Shown: piece after piece, positions 54,864 through 63,720 of the stretch | Layout of the letters: every line of letters begins with the position of its first letter | Numbering within the stretch: the first letter of the stretch is position 1 | NCBI GenBank assembly: GCA_029243395.1 | Contig: JAQWSE010000001.1 | Span: 108,658-172,657, forward strand | DNA from: Paracoccaceae bacterium | GTDB lineage: Bacteria; Pseudomonadota; Alphaproteobacteria; Rhodobacterales; Rhodobacteraceae | Length of the DNA: 64,000 nucleotides | Direction of reading: 5' to 3' | Translations under genes and position numbers: made by a program | Notes under the pieces: generated by a model | The model's input: only the letters and a program-made list of their open reading frames with translations | Told to the model about the DNA's origin: nothing | Database searches by the model: none

Positions 54864-55997
54864 ATGATCCAATCGTTATCTAATAGGGATTCGTACCCAA
54901 GCCTTGAGAAACATGTTTATCTCAATCAGGCTTCATTGGGCCTTATTAGTAATGTTACTATTCAGAAGATGAACGACTTTCTTCATGATGTTGCTCGCCA
55001 TGGCAATATTCATATGTCTGACCAAGATGAATTAGATCTATTGCAATCGATGAGACTAGATGCATCCCACCTTTTTAGTTGTGAACCCCATCAAATTGCA
55101 GTTTTGGCTTCAGCTAGCGAGATGCTCAGCCAAATACCTTATGTTTTAAAGCCTAAGGCAAAATCCTCCACACTCATGGTCCAATCTGACTTTCCAGCAG
55201 TGACAAGGCCCTGGCTAAAATATGCAGAGGAAAATGACTGTCAAATCCTATTTGTCAAAGAAACTCAGGAGAATGATTTGACTGACCTAATATTAAGGGA
55301 AATAACGGAAAAGATTTCCATTGTTCAGGTCAGTCTAGTTCAGTTTTCCTCGGGAACAATAATTGACATAAAGAGATTAGGAAAAGAAACAAAGAGGTTT
55401 GGAATTAAGTTGATTGTGGATATAACACAAGCAGCAGGAGCTCTTCCTATTATGGTAAAGGACTGGGATGCTGATATACTAATCACCAGCGGTTATAAAT
55501 GGTTAGGTGGCCATGGTGGCGTCGGGCTGGCATACATTTCAGACAAAATCTTGGATTACCCTCCATTCACAGTTGGATGGATGAGTGCACCTAATCCTTT
55601 TGCAATGAATTCCACTGAGTGCGCTTTTGAACTTGATGCAAGAAGTTATACACAATCAACAATGTCTTATATTTCCATTGTGGGCTTACAAAACTCGCTA
55701 AGAGAAATCATCCGATTGGAGCCAAATCAAATTGAAAGGCATGCAAAATCTCTGTTCAATTTGCTCTTGGATGGTCTACGTGGGACTAAATGGAAACCTA
55801 AATTGAATCAAATTGAGACTTGCAATTCTCCCCACATTGTTTCTATAGAAAATTCAATTAGTGATTTAGATGAATCTCTTCAAAAATTGAAAAAAAACGG
55901 AATCATTTGTAGCTCAAGAAGCGGGAGAATTCGTATTTCTTTAGCACATTATAATAATCAAAATGATGTTGTCCGTCTAATAAAGTCGTTGACCTAA
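54864..55997 (+). CDS. Class V aminotransferase family protein
   Basis: A 377-residue PLP enzyme related to cysteine desulfurases, kynureninase and isopenicillin N epimerase-like proteins. K212 in TSGYKWLGGHGGVG is the PLP lysine; VDITQAAGALPI near 187-198 gives the Asp that contacts the cofactor. YLNQASLGLIS near 19-29 is the family start. No desulfurase active-site Cys loop was recognised, so an aminotransferase or lyase role is more likely. Substrate may be linked to the importer upstream; this is inference. Confidence 0.85.
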   Translation: MIQSLSNRDSYPSLEKHVYLNQASLGLISNVTIQKMNDFLHDVARHGNIHMSDQDELDLLQSMRLDASHLFSCEPHQIAVLASASEMLSQIPYVLKPKAKSSTLMVQSDFPAVTRPWLKYAEENDCQILFVKETQENDLTDLILREITEKISIVQVSLVQFSSGTIIDIKRLGKETKRFGIKLIVDITQAAGALPIMVKDWDADILITSGYKWLGGHGGVGLAYISDKILDYPPFTVGWMSAPNPFAMNSTECAFELDARSYTQSTMSYISIVGLQNSLREIIRLEPNQIERHAKSLFNLLLDGLRGTKWKPKLNQIETCNSPHIVSIENSISDLDESLQKLKKNGIICSSRSGRIRISLAHYNNQNDVVRLIKSLT

Positions 55998-56186
55998 TTA
56001 AAGCAAATCAAGTAATTTAAGAGAGCTCAATTTAACCTTCAGGATCGTTGCTAATTAAAATTGTGAAAGTTGAATTGATTAAATGCCTCAAGGAATTTTT
56101 ATAAGATTTTGACCCTATTTAGCATTTGACATCCTTATTTTTAGCCCCTTAATTTAGATAGCTTAACAAAAAAAAATTACTTAGGT

Positions 56187-57176
56187 ATGTCCCAAGACAA
56201 GAAATTATTGTTGAAACTGGATCAATTGCTAAAGGCTGCAGAGAGCTTTGTATTGGTGACAGCCATTGAAACCTGGGGTAGTGCCCCCAAACCAGTAGGT
56301 TCAATGCTGATAGTAAACAAGTTGGGCCAGATTTTTGGGTCAGTATCTGGCGGGTGTGTTGAAGGTTCTGTCATTACAGAAGCGCTTGATATCTTAGATA
56401 CTACTGAATGCAAAATTTTGACCTTTAGCGTATCAGATGGAGATGCGTTTCAGGTGGGTCTCGCCTGTGGCGGAGAAATAAAGATTTTGTTGGAACCTAT
56501 CTCCAAAAAACATACAATTGCAAGTGAAAAGTTACAAAGTTTTCTTGCTGAGTACTTTAATGGAAACCTGGTAATTTATAGTATTAACCTAACTACATTT
56601 GAAAGGAAGGTTATCAAAGATAGCGATGAAGACTTTACTAACATTCCAATGGAACCCTTGAATAAACGGATATCTTTCAAATTGGATGATACTTTTTTTT
56701 CTGTTCTTTACCCTAGACTAAGACTCATTATCATTGGCGCAGTCCATATAGCCCAGTATTTAGTTAATCTAGCGGAGATATTTGAATACCAGATATTAGT
56801 AGTTGATCCTAGATCTACCTTTGCATCGAAAGCACGGTTCCCTACAGCAGGAGTTTTAACTGAATGGCCTGATGTAGCCTTAAATGAAATCCAATTAAAT
56901 CAAGATTCGGCTCTTATTACATTAACCCATGACCCCAAAATCGATGATATTGCACTTGAAAAGGCCCTGCAATCAGATTGCTATTACATTGGGAGTCTTG
57001 GTTCAAAAAGAACTCATGCAAAGCGCATCGATCGTTTAAAATTGTTAGGTTTTACAAACAACCAATTGAAGCGGATAAAGGGTCCGGTAGGGTTGGACAT
57101 AGGAGCCAAGACCCCTAGTGAAATCGCTCTATCTATAATGGCGGAAATAATTAGCGTCCAAAGAGGGTTCCAATAA
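56187..57176 (+). CDS. XdhC/CoxI family molybdoenzyme maturation protein
   Basis: A 329-residue protein that binds molybdenum cofactor, helps sulfurate it and loads it into xanthine dehydrogenase or CO dehydrogenase-type enzymes. The N-terminal XdhC_CoxI domain has GSVSGGCVEG at 51-60. The C-terminal Rossmann part has LIIIGAVHIAQYLVNLAEI near 180 and YYIGSLGSKRTHAKR near 270. A full TTGACA box lies at 56126-56131 upstream, without a convincing -10 partner. No molybdenum hydroxylase subunit is in the window. Confidence 0.88.
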   Translation: MSQDKKLLLKLDQLLKAAESFVLVTAIETWGSAPKPVGSMLIVNKLGQIFGSVSGGCVEGSVITEALDILDTTECKILTFSVSDGDAFQVGLACGGEIKILLEPISKKHTIASEKLQSFLAEYFNGNLVIYSINLTTFERKVIKDSDEDFTNIPMEPLNKRISFKLDDTFFSVLYPRLRLIIIGAVHIAQYLVNLAEIFEYQILVVDPRSTFASKARFPTAGVLTEWPDVALNEIQLNQDSALITLTHDPKIDDIALEKALQSDCYYIGSLGSKRTHAKRIDRLKLLGFTNNQLKRIKGPVGLDIGAKTPSEIALSIMAEIISVQRGFQ

Positions 57177-57267
57177 ACCATGGAATTAGTAGTTTAGTTC
57201 TTCTGAATTAACTTTTAGGTAATGTGCACTTGACCAAGATTCCTAAAAATAAAGAGATAACCCTGTT

Positions 57268-57870
57268 ATGAAGGTAGAAATTCTCATATTAGCAGCCGGA
57301 AAATCCTGCAGAATGAATGGAAAAAATAAGCTTCTAGAGCAAATAGGAACTCTAACACTATTGGAGCGGGTAATTATAGAGGCTGTAAATAGCATAGCAA
57401 CTAAGGTTTCTATAATTCTACCCTCGGAAGGGTCCCCGTTATGGGATATTTCGGGTAATTATCCTATCCAGCGTCTATCTGTTCAAACCAAGCAAGTTGG
57501 AATGGGTTACTCTATTTCTTGTGGAGTAAACAATATAAGTCACAGAAGTCCTAATGGTGTTATAATTGTTTTAGCTGACATGCCAGAAATAAAAAGTGTC
57601 CATCTAGATAACATGATTCAGGCTTTCTCTAAGAACCCAAATAAAGGCATCGTTAGAGCAACAACATGCCGTGGCAAGCCTGGTAATCCTGTATTGTTTT
57701 CATCCATATTTTTTAAGCATTTAATGACATTGACGGGTGACCATGGCGCCAAAAACATTGTTTCTGAGAATCAACCAAATGTGCAACATCTTCCCTTACC
57801 AGGAAGTGTCGCATCGATAGATCTAGACACGCCTGAAGATTGGAAAATCTGGAAGAATTATTTTGATTGA
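57268..57870 (+). CDS. MobA-like NTP transferase, probable molybdenum cofactor cytidylyltransferase (MocA)
   Basis: A 200-residue nucleotidyltransferase. LAAGKSCRMNGKNKLL at the N-terminus is the nucleotide-binding loop; VLADMPEIKSVHLDNM near 108-123 has the metal-binding Asp; RGKPGNPVLFSSIFF near 138 is typical of MocA/PucB. Next to XdhC it most likely makes molybdopterin cytosine dinucleotide. The two genes lie 91 bp apart on the same strand. Confidence 0.85.
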   Translation: MKVEILILAAGKSCRMNGKNKLLEQIGTLTLLERVIIEAVNSIATKVSIILPSEGSPLWDISGNYPIQRLSVQTKQVGMGYSISCGVNNISHRSPNGVIIVLADMPEIKSVHLDNMIQAFSKNPNKGIVRATTCRGKPGNPVLFSSIFFKHLMTLTGDHGAKNIVSENQPNVQHLPLPGSVASIDLDTPEDWKIWKNYFD

Positions 57871-57917
57871 AACATTATATCAATAAAAAATACTCTTTGT
57901 TACAAAGTACATTTTGT

Positions 57918-59144
57918 TTAGAAGACATTTAGTCTTGGAATAGCAACAGCAAACTTGCACCCCCATTCACGAACATAAGTTAGTTGGTTTTCAATTTCTT
58001 CCTTAATATTCCACGGAAATATCACAATGATATCTGGCTTTTTCTCTAAGATAACCTTTTCTTCTACTATTGGAATTTTACTTCCAGGGCTGTACATGCC
58101 TTGTTTATGTGGATTTTTGTCCACAATGAAATTAACTGAATCCTCTTTCACACCGCAAAAATTTAACAAGGTATTACCTTTTGCAGCTGCCCCATAACCT
58201 GCGACTAATTTCCCATTCTTTTTCTGGTCACGAAGAAAACCCAAGAACTCATTTTTTATGATCAGAGCTTGATTTTGAAAAGATTGATAAAAATCAGGTT
58301 TCTTCAATCCAGCATTTCTTTCTTTTTGAAAAATTTTTCCTACATTCTCGCTAATAGGATAGATTCCCGTCTCCAACCTTTGAGCATAATACCTTAAACT
58401 TCCTCCATGGACAGGCAATTCTTCAACGTCAAATATCATCAATCCATTTTTTTTGAAAATCGAATTTACTGCCGTTAATGATAGGTAGGAGAAATGTTCA
58501 TGATAAACAGTATCGAATTGCTTTTCTTCGATCATCTTCAATAAATGCGGGTTTTCAAAAGTAGCTACACCTTTTGGTTTTAGTATTTGTGTAAACCCAC
58601 TGACAAAATCATTTATATCAGGTACGTGCGCCAGAACATTATTAGCCACTGCTAAATCTACTTTCTTCCCCTTATTAGCAAGCGTATTTGCCAATTTTTT
58701 CCCAAAAAAGTCTCCTATGATTTCAATTCCTCTTGAAACCGCTGTATTGGCAGCACTCTGAGTGGGTTCAATTCCGTAACATGGGATATCTTTGTCTCTA
58801 ACGTATTGCAGTAAATAACCATCGTTGGCCGCAACCTCAACAATTAGGCTTTTTTGGTTCAAGGAAAATCTAGCAGTCATTTGGTTAACATAGTTTTTTG
58901 CATGCTTTAAGAAACAAGATGAAATAGAACTGAAATATGCGTACTCTGGGATAAACATGTCCATCGGATCAACGAAATCTTCTGTTTGGACCAACCAACA
59001 TGTATCGCAGACCAAGACCCTAAGAGGGTACCATTTTTCAGAATCTTTAATACTTTCTAAAGATAAATAGGCATTTGATGGAGGGGATTTTCCCAAGTCC
59101 AAGAACTTGATACTTAAATCTGTATTACAATGCCTACATTTCAT
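57918..59144 (-). CDS. Sugar C-methyltransferase (zinc-binding N-terminal, SAM core, C-terminal domain)
   Basis: A 408-residue enzyme of the TylC3/NovU-type nucleotide-sugar C-methyltransferases. It begins with a zinc-binding domain (MKCRHCNTDLSIKFLDLGK, later CDTCWLVQTEDFVDP), followed by a methyltransferase core with LIVEVAANDGYLLQY near 101 and LAVANNVLAHVPDI near 165, and the typical C-terminal domain (AGYGAAAKGNTLLNF and IPIVEEKVILEKKPD). It would add a methyl branch to a 4-keto-6-deoxy sugar made by the two genes upstream. It begins one base after the epimerase stop. Confidence 0.9.
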   Translation of the reverse strand: MKCRHCNTDLSIKFLDLGKSPPSNAYLSLESIKDSEKWYPLRVLVCDTCWLVQTEDFVDPMDMFIPEYAYFSSISSCFLKHAKNYVNQMTARFSLNQKSLIVEVAANDGYLLQYVRDKDIPCYGIEPTQSAANTAVSRGIEIIGDFFGKKLANTLANKGKKVDLAVANNVLAHVPDINDFVSGFTQILKPKGVATFENPHLLKMIEEKQFDTVYHEHFSYLSLTAVNSIFKKNGLMIFDVEELPVHGGSLRYYAQRLETGIYPISENVGKIFQKERNAGLKKPDFYQSFQNQALIIKNEFLGFLRDQKKNGKLVAGYGAAAKGNTLLNFCGVKEDSVNFIVDKNPHKQGMYSPGSKIPIVEEKVILEKKPDIIVIFPWNIKEEIENQLTYVREWGCKFAVAIPRLNVF

Positions 59145-59145
59145 T

Positions 59146-59691
59146 TTACTTTTGACTTCTGCATTCAGGAAAAATTTCTAAGTTTTTGTCTCTTGCTGAA
59201 ACTTCAGCAATTTCTAAAGGCCAACCAATATTTAATTCAGGACTATCATACCGATACCCGCCTTCGGCTTTAGGCGTATGAAATTGCGTGTGCAGATATA
59301 AGATTTCACAATTTGGCTCTAGAGTTTGAAATCCATGGGCAAATCCCTTTGGAATATAAACCATATTCATCTTTTGTGCATCTAGTATGACAGAATGCCA
59401 CTTACCGTAGGTAATAGATCCTAAACGAATATCTAACATCACATCAAAAATTTTTCCTGCAATGCATCTAACAATCTTATCCTCTTCATGAGGAGAATGC
59501 TGTAAATGTAATCCCCTAATCGTACCAGTTAACTTTGTGAAGGAGGAATTAATTTGAACTATATTTTTGTCACCATTTATAACAGATAACTCTTTCTGAC
59601 AAAAATAACGAGCGAACCATCCCCGCTCATCTTTCAGGGTAGGACTATGGATCTCTGCAGCACCATTTAAAGGGAGATTAGTTATCTTCAT
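59146..59691 (-). CDS. dTDP-4-dehydrorhamnose 3,5-epimerase-like (RfbC) cupin
   Basis: A 181-residue RmlC-like cupin that epimerises a 4-keto-6-deoxy nucleotide sugar. DERGWFARYFCQKEL near 22-36, GTIRGLHLQH near 54-63 with the catalytic His, IFDVMLDIRLGSITYGKWH and VYIPKGFAHGFQTLE are family hallmarks. Next to RfbG, a CDP-linked rather than dTDP-linked substrate is likely. The ATG shares its A with the TAA of rfbG (TAATG). Confidence 0.9.
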   Translation of the reverse strand: MKITNLPLNGAAEIHSPTLKDERGWFARYFCQKELSVINGDKNIVQINSSFTKLTGTIRGLHLQHSPHEEDKIVRCIAGKIFDVMLDIRLGSITYGKWHSVILDAQKMNMVYIPKGFAHGFQTLEPNCEILYLHTQFHTPKAEGGYRYDSPELNIGWPLEIAEVSARDKNLEIFPECRSQK

Positions 59692-60767
59692 TAGTCAGCC
59701 CAACTTAAATTATTTTCTTTTGCCTCACTAACATAATTTCTTATCTGTTCGGTTGTGATCACTAAATTTTTCTCTAGATACGTGCGATACCATTTTATGG
59801 TATGCTGAACTGTCCTTTTTATATCCCAGATTGGTTTCCAGCCTAAGACACTCCTAGCTTTTGTACTATCTATCATTAAGGATTGAGCTTCATACTTTGC
59901 ATTGGAATCAATGTGACACTCCGCAACTACTTTGTCCCATTGTTCACCCATAAGTTGAACCAAGTCTTTTACAGTCAAATTTGCGCTTAAAGCTGGACCA
60001 AAATTCCAAGATCCTACTATATCAAAATTTCTTTGGTGCAAGTGCTGCCCAAGTAAAAGATACCCTGATAAAGGTTCTAAAACATGCTGCCATGGCCTTG
60101 AACTGTTGGGATTTCGTATCAATACTTTTTTATCCTTGGATGCTGCAATGACGGCATCCTTAATAATACGATTCTCGGTCCAATCCCCTCCACCTACAAC
60201 ATTTCCAGCTCTAGCTGAAGCAATTAGTGGCATATCGGTATTAGTTGTCGAGAATGATTTTCTATAACTTTCGGTAACTAGCTCCGTAGAGGCTTTGGAT
60301 GCACTATAAGGATCATGTCCGCCCAATTCATCATTTTCCCTATAACAATAATTCCACTCATTATTCCTATAAACTTTGTCCGTAGTCACAACCACTACAG
60401 ATTTTACGCTATCTGTATGCCTAGTGGCCTCTAGCACGTTTGCAGAACCCATTACGTTCGTACTATAAGTATCAAGAGGGTTATTATAACTCTCCAAGAC
60501 TGAAGGTTGAGCAGCTAAGTGAAAAACAAATTCTGGTTTAAAATCGGCCATGACTTTTCTTATAAGATCATAATCTCTTATATCATGGATATATGACTTA
60601 ACTTTTAAATTAGAGAGCTCAAAGTGATTAGGATTTGTAATAGGTGCTAAGGAATAACCAGCTATTTCAGCTCCCAAAATCTCCAACCATTTACATAGCC
60701 AGGAACCTTTAAAACCTGTGTGCCCAGTAACTAAAACACGCCTACTATTGTAAACTCCACCAAACAA
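59691..60767 (-). CDS. rfbG: CDP-glucose 4,6-dehydratase
   Basis: A 358-residue short-chain dehydrogenase/reductase. GHTGFKGSWLCKWLEILGAE near 15-34 is the NAD-binding motif, SVVVVTTDKVYRN near 122-134, and YSASKAS near 152-158 gives the catalytic Tyr and Lys. GHTGFKGSWL and the DKVYRNNEW segment separate CDP-glucose from dTDP-glucose dehydratases. It starts with TTG: GGAG is six bases upstream and the nearby ATG is out of frame. No RfbF cytidylyltransferase lies upstream in the window. Confidence 0.9.
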   Translation of the reverse strand: MFGGVYNSRRVLVTGHTGFKGSWLCKWLEILGAEIAGYSLAPITNPNHFELSNLKVKSYIHDIRDYDLIRKVMADFKPEFVFHLAAQPSVLESYNNPLDTYSTNVMGSANVLEATRHTDSVKSVVVVTTDKVYRNNEWNYCYRENDELGGHDPYSASKASTELVTESYRKSFSTTNTDMPLIASARAGNVVGGGDWTENRIIKDAVIAASKDKKVLIRNPNSSRPWQHVLEPLSGYLLLGQHLHQRNFDIVGSWNFGPALSANLTVKDLVQLMGEQWDKVVAECHIDSNAKYEAQSLMIDSTKARSVLGWKPIWDIKRTVQHTIKWYRTYLEKNLVITTEQIRNYVSEAKENNLSWAD

Positions 60768-61232
60768 TCATTTCTCCAATATATTTTGTGGTCTAAATCA
60801 ATTAAAAATAGTTAACCGCTTGCTTAAATTTAATGCTTCCACACAAATTCGTTCTTCAATTTTTTTCTCTCATTCACAAAAATTTCTAAGAAAATTTGCA
60901 AATATACGTGGGTTAATTCCAATATCTGAATACTGCAACTAGGATGCCATTCAGAATTTAAGACCCGAATTAAGAACTAAAAACTAGTGAATTCTGGTTT
61001 AATGCCTTACGAAAGCGCTAGATGAGGTTCCTGGCACTTGTCAATCTGCCACTGCAAGCGGAATGTCATGGTGTTGTATTTAGCCTATTCTTCACCTCTA
61101 GCCCCACGGCACTGGCCCACGGGCACTACTTTCCAAAGTAATCTATTCAAAATACCCATCTTTGTAGTAGTTTCCTGAAAAATGTGTGCAAGATGGTGTC
61201 TAAAATTCTTAGAAAGTTAGTCTTATATATTA
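60768..61232. other. 465-bp gap with locally higher G+C, no supported gene
   Basis: Between the sugar genes and the amine dehydrogenase operon. The part 61017-61140 is visibly richer in G and C than its neighbours. It holds only short frames: 39 codons on the plus strand (61022-61141) and 24 and 20 codons on the minus strand. None is recognisable. It may be the decayed remnant of a gene or insertion element. No terminator was seen after the operon at its right. Confidence 0.4.
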
Positions 61233-62351
61233 TTAAAATCTATCTGGCCGAAAAGCATCCAGCGGGATCCGTGGTTGTTGGTCCATAACTAGATCAGCCA
61301 GAGCCTTACCAACGGCTGGACCTAACTGAAAACCATGTGCCGAAAATCCAAAGCCATGAATTAAACCCGGTTGTTTTCCATGCCCAATTATGGGTAGATT
61401 ATCAGGCATATATCCTTCTATGCCTGACCAACACCGGATAATTTGAGCATAGGCAATATCAGAAAAAAGTTTAGCTACAAGACGCATAGATTTAACTAAT
61501 TCTGGTAAAACAACCTCTCCACTGTTTTCACCCAAATTGGCTGCTGCCCTTACACCGCCACCAATTACAAATTGACCTGTATCTATTTGTTTTAGTGATA
61601 AAGTATGTCCAAGGACTCCTATAACGGCGGGCAGGATAGGAGGTTTTCTTTCTGTAACCGCAAGCATTGGAGCATAAGCTGCAAGCGGCATTCTAGGCTC
61701 TCCTGATTGGAAGGCAAGCTCAGCTGCCCATGCACCAGCACAATTTACAATATAGTCTGCTTCAAAAAATCCTTTTTCAGTCTTAAGGCGCCAGCAATTT
61801 TGTTTCAATTCTAAACTGAAAACATTGCACTGTTCGATTATTTCAGCGCCGTGCTGCCTTGCACCTTGTGCAAAGCCACGAACAATTTGCCACGGTATTG
61901 CCCACCCATCTCCTTCAACTAAAAAACCTCCATAGGTTGGTGTTGTTAATTTTGGCAATCTGCTTTGAACATCGGAAGATTCTAACCAAATTTCATGATT
62001 ATAACCCGCCCGTTCTAACTCCTCAGCACGAGCCGAACCAAACGCATAACCTTCTTCATCAATAGCAACCTTCAGATAGAACGAGGGATGAAAAGCCTTC
62101 GCATATGAACCAATTTCATCATGCAAATTGTTCCATATATCCATCGAAGCGAGGCTCAACGGGATTTCTGCTAAATCACGACCTAAACTGCGCACGCCTC
62201 CAGCATTTACCCCTGAGGCATGACGGGCAATGTGGTCTCTTTCAATGATTGAAACAATTTGCCCCCGCTTGGCGAGAAAATAGGCAGTTGCACAACCATG
62301 TATGCCACCACCTATGACAATTACTTTATTTCTCCGCCGTGGAATCATCAT
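61233..62351 (-). CDS. FAD-dependent amine dehydrogenase subunit, HcnC/OoxB/LhpB-like
   Basis: A DAO-family flavoprotein of about 372 residues that should hold the amine-oxidising site. VIVIGGGIHGCATAYFLAKRG near 10-30 is the FAD motif; IIGHGKQPGLIHGFGFSAHGFQLGP in the C-terminal part is the second FAD contact (quoted in pieces, GFGFSAHGFQLGP). The open frame runs to a TTG at 62372; the ATG at 62351 is a better start codon, but no Shine-Dalgarno decides. It overlaps the HcnB-like gene by 26 bp, so the two are coupled. Family members oxidise glycine (HcnABC), opines or D-hydroxyproline. Confidence 0.85.
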   Translation of the reverse strand: MMIPRRRNKVIVIGGGIHGCATAYFLAKRGQIVSIIERDHIARHASGVNAGGVRSLGRDLAEIPLSLASMDIWNNLHDEIGSYAKAFHPSFYLKVAIDEEGYAFGSARAEELERAGYNHEIWLESSDVQSRLPKLTTPTYGGFLVEGDGWAIPWQIVRGFAQGARQHGAEIIEQCNVFSLELKQNCWRLKTEKGFFEADYIVNCAGAWAAELAFQSGEPRMPLAAYAPMLAVTERKPPILPAVIGVLGHTLSLKQIDTGQFVIGGGVRAAANLGENSGEVVLPELVKSMRLVAKLFSDIAYAQIIRCWSGIEGYMPDNLPIIGHGKQPGLIHGFGFSAHGFQLGPAVGKALADLVMDQQPRIPLDAFRPDRF

Positions 62352-63720
62352 TTGATAATGTTGCAAGCTCAAAAACAGTTAGTGGACGAATTGGTGGGCG
62401 TAGCCTGTAGTACCCGATTTTTTCTTCAGATTGACCATGATGATTTGCAATCATTTTTTGGATGGTTAACCCACACAAGCGACCTTGACAACGACCCATT
62501 CCAGCCCGACAAAAACTTTTAAGCTGGTTGGGGCCAGATACACCTAATTTAATGGCATTAGAAATATCGGTCTTTGAAAGAGACTCGCAACGACAGATAA
62601 TTGCTGTGTCATCTTCAGGCACCAGCCAGTCTTCTGGTGGTTTGAAGAGATAATCCAAAAAGGGCCTTATCGCTAACTGACGCCAACGGTAAAGACATGA
62701 GATAAGAGTTTTAATGGCAACGGAGCGCTTTGCCTTTTCTGCAATTCTCTGGATAGCTATCTTGCCAGAAAAAACCGCTGCTTCTGCACCCCAAATTCCC
62801 ATGCTATCACCCACAACAAAGATGCCCTCAATTGAACTTTCGCCAAACATATCTATTTTCGGCTTCCAGCATAATTGACGACGACACCATCTATGTTTTA
62901 GTTCAGTGGCCATTGTTAAATTAATATTTGGAATAACGCCTTGGTGGATAAAAATATGATTTGCTGAGATTCTCTGTTCCCGACCTTCCGCATCTGTAAA
63001 ACACAAGCTTTCTGCAACATCTTTGCCAATGATGCGGACAGACTTAACATCAGAAAAATAGAATAGTTTTTTACGAATTTCGGAGTGCCAACGAATTCCT
63101 TTTAAAAGCAGCCTTAGTTGGAGTAAGGAAGGAAATGCCCAAATATATGCCACAAGGGACATTTTCTTTGGTCTGGTATCAATTACAGCCTTTATTTCAA
63201 ATCCAGCTCTGAGATATTGTTGAATTGTCAAATAAAACAATGGTCCTGAACCAGCAAATACTGCTCCATCAGCTCCACTACAGGCTGTCTTAAGCAATAT
63301 CTGTGCACCCCCAACTGTCATCACTCCAGGCAAAGTCCAACCTTTCACAGGCATTGGACGTTCCATAGCCCCTGTCGCTATCAGAATAGACTTTGCTTGA
63401 ACACAATGTGCTTTTCCTTTCTGAGTGAAAAAGACTTCTTTATTTTTAGTAATTTGCCAAACCCGACTTTCAGGCAGGAATTGAATGGATGAACATAAAA
63501 ATTTATCGGCTAGATTGTGTCCTGACCAGTAATCACCGTCCAGAAACGACAGATCTTTTTTCTTATTACTATTTTGCATAATATGACGATAGACCTGACC
63601 ACCAACAGCAAGCTGATCGTCCAACACAAGTGTCTTCATGTCAAATTTAGATGCCTGTATCGCTGCAGACATGCCCGCTGGTCCGGCGCCTATAATGACA
63701 AGGTCAAAGTCTTTTTTCAT
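62326..63720 (-). CDS. NAD(P)/FAD-dependent dehydrogenase subunit, HcnB/OoxA/LhpE-like, with BFD-type iron-sulfur domain
   Basis: A 464-residue two-dinucleotide-binding flavoprotein. VIIGAGPAGMSAAIQASKFD near 8-27 binds FAD; SILIATGAMERPMPVKGWTLPGV (read in part, ATGAMERPMPVKGW) and a VFAGSGPLFY second Rossmann motif follow. The C-terminal part has a BFD-like [2Fe-2S] site: C376 and C378 (IICRCESL) and two more Cys near 411-416 (GRCQGRLCG). It transfers electrons from the catalytic subunit toward the respiratory chain. ATG overlaps the stop of the gene upstream (ATGA). Confidence 0.87.
   Translation of the reverse strand: MKKDFDLVIIGAGPAGMSAAIQASKFDMKTLVLDDQLAVGGQVYRHIMQNSNKKKDLSFLDGDYWSGHNLADKFLCSSIQFLPESRVWQITKNKEVFFTQKGKAHCVQAKSILIATGAMERPMPVKGWTLPGVMTVGGAQILLKTACSGADGAVFAGSGPLFYLTIQQYLRAGFEIKAVIDTRPKKMSLVAYIWAFPSLLQLRLLLKGIRWHSEIRKKLFYFSDVKSVRIIGKDVAESLCFTDAEGREQRISANHIFIHQGVIPNINLTMATELKHRWCRRQLCWKPKIDMFGESSIEGIFVVGDSMGIWGAEAAVFSGKIAIQRIAEKAKRSVAIKTLISCLYRWRQLAIRPFLDYLFKPPEDWLVPEDDTAIICRCESLSKTDISNAIKLGVSGPNQLKSFCRAGMGRCQGRLCGLTIQKMIANHHGQSEEKIGYYRLRPPIRPLTVFELATLSNDDSTAEK

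Noticed and set aside
57892..57908. Small CTTTG/CAAAG hairpin between mocA and the methyltransferase gene as a bidirectional terminator
   Set aside because: Only five base pairs and no clear T tract on either side.
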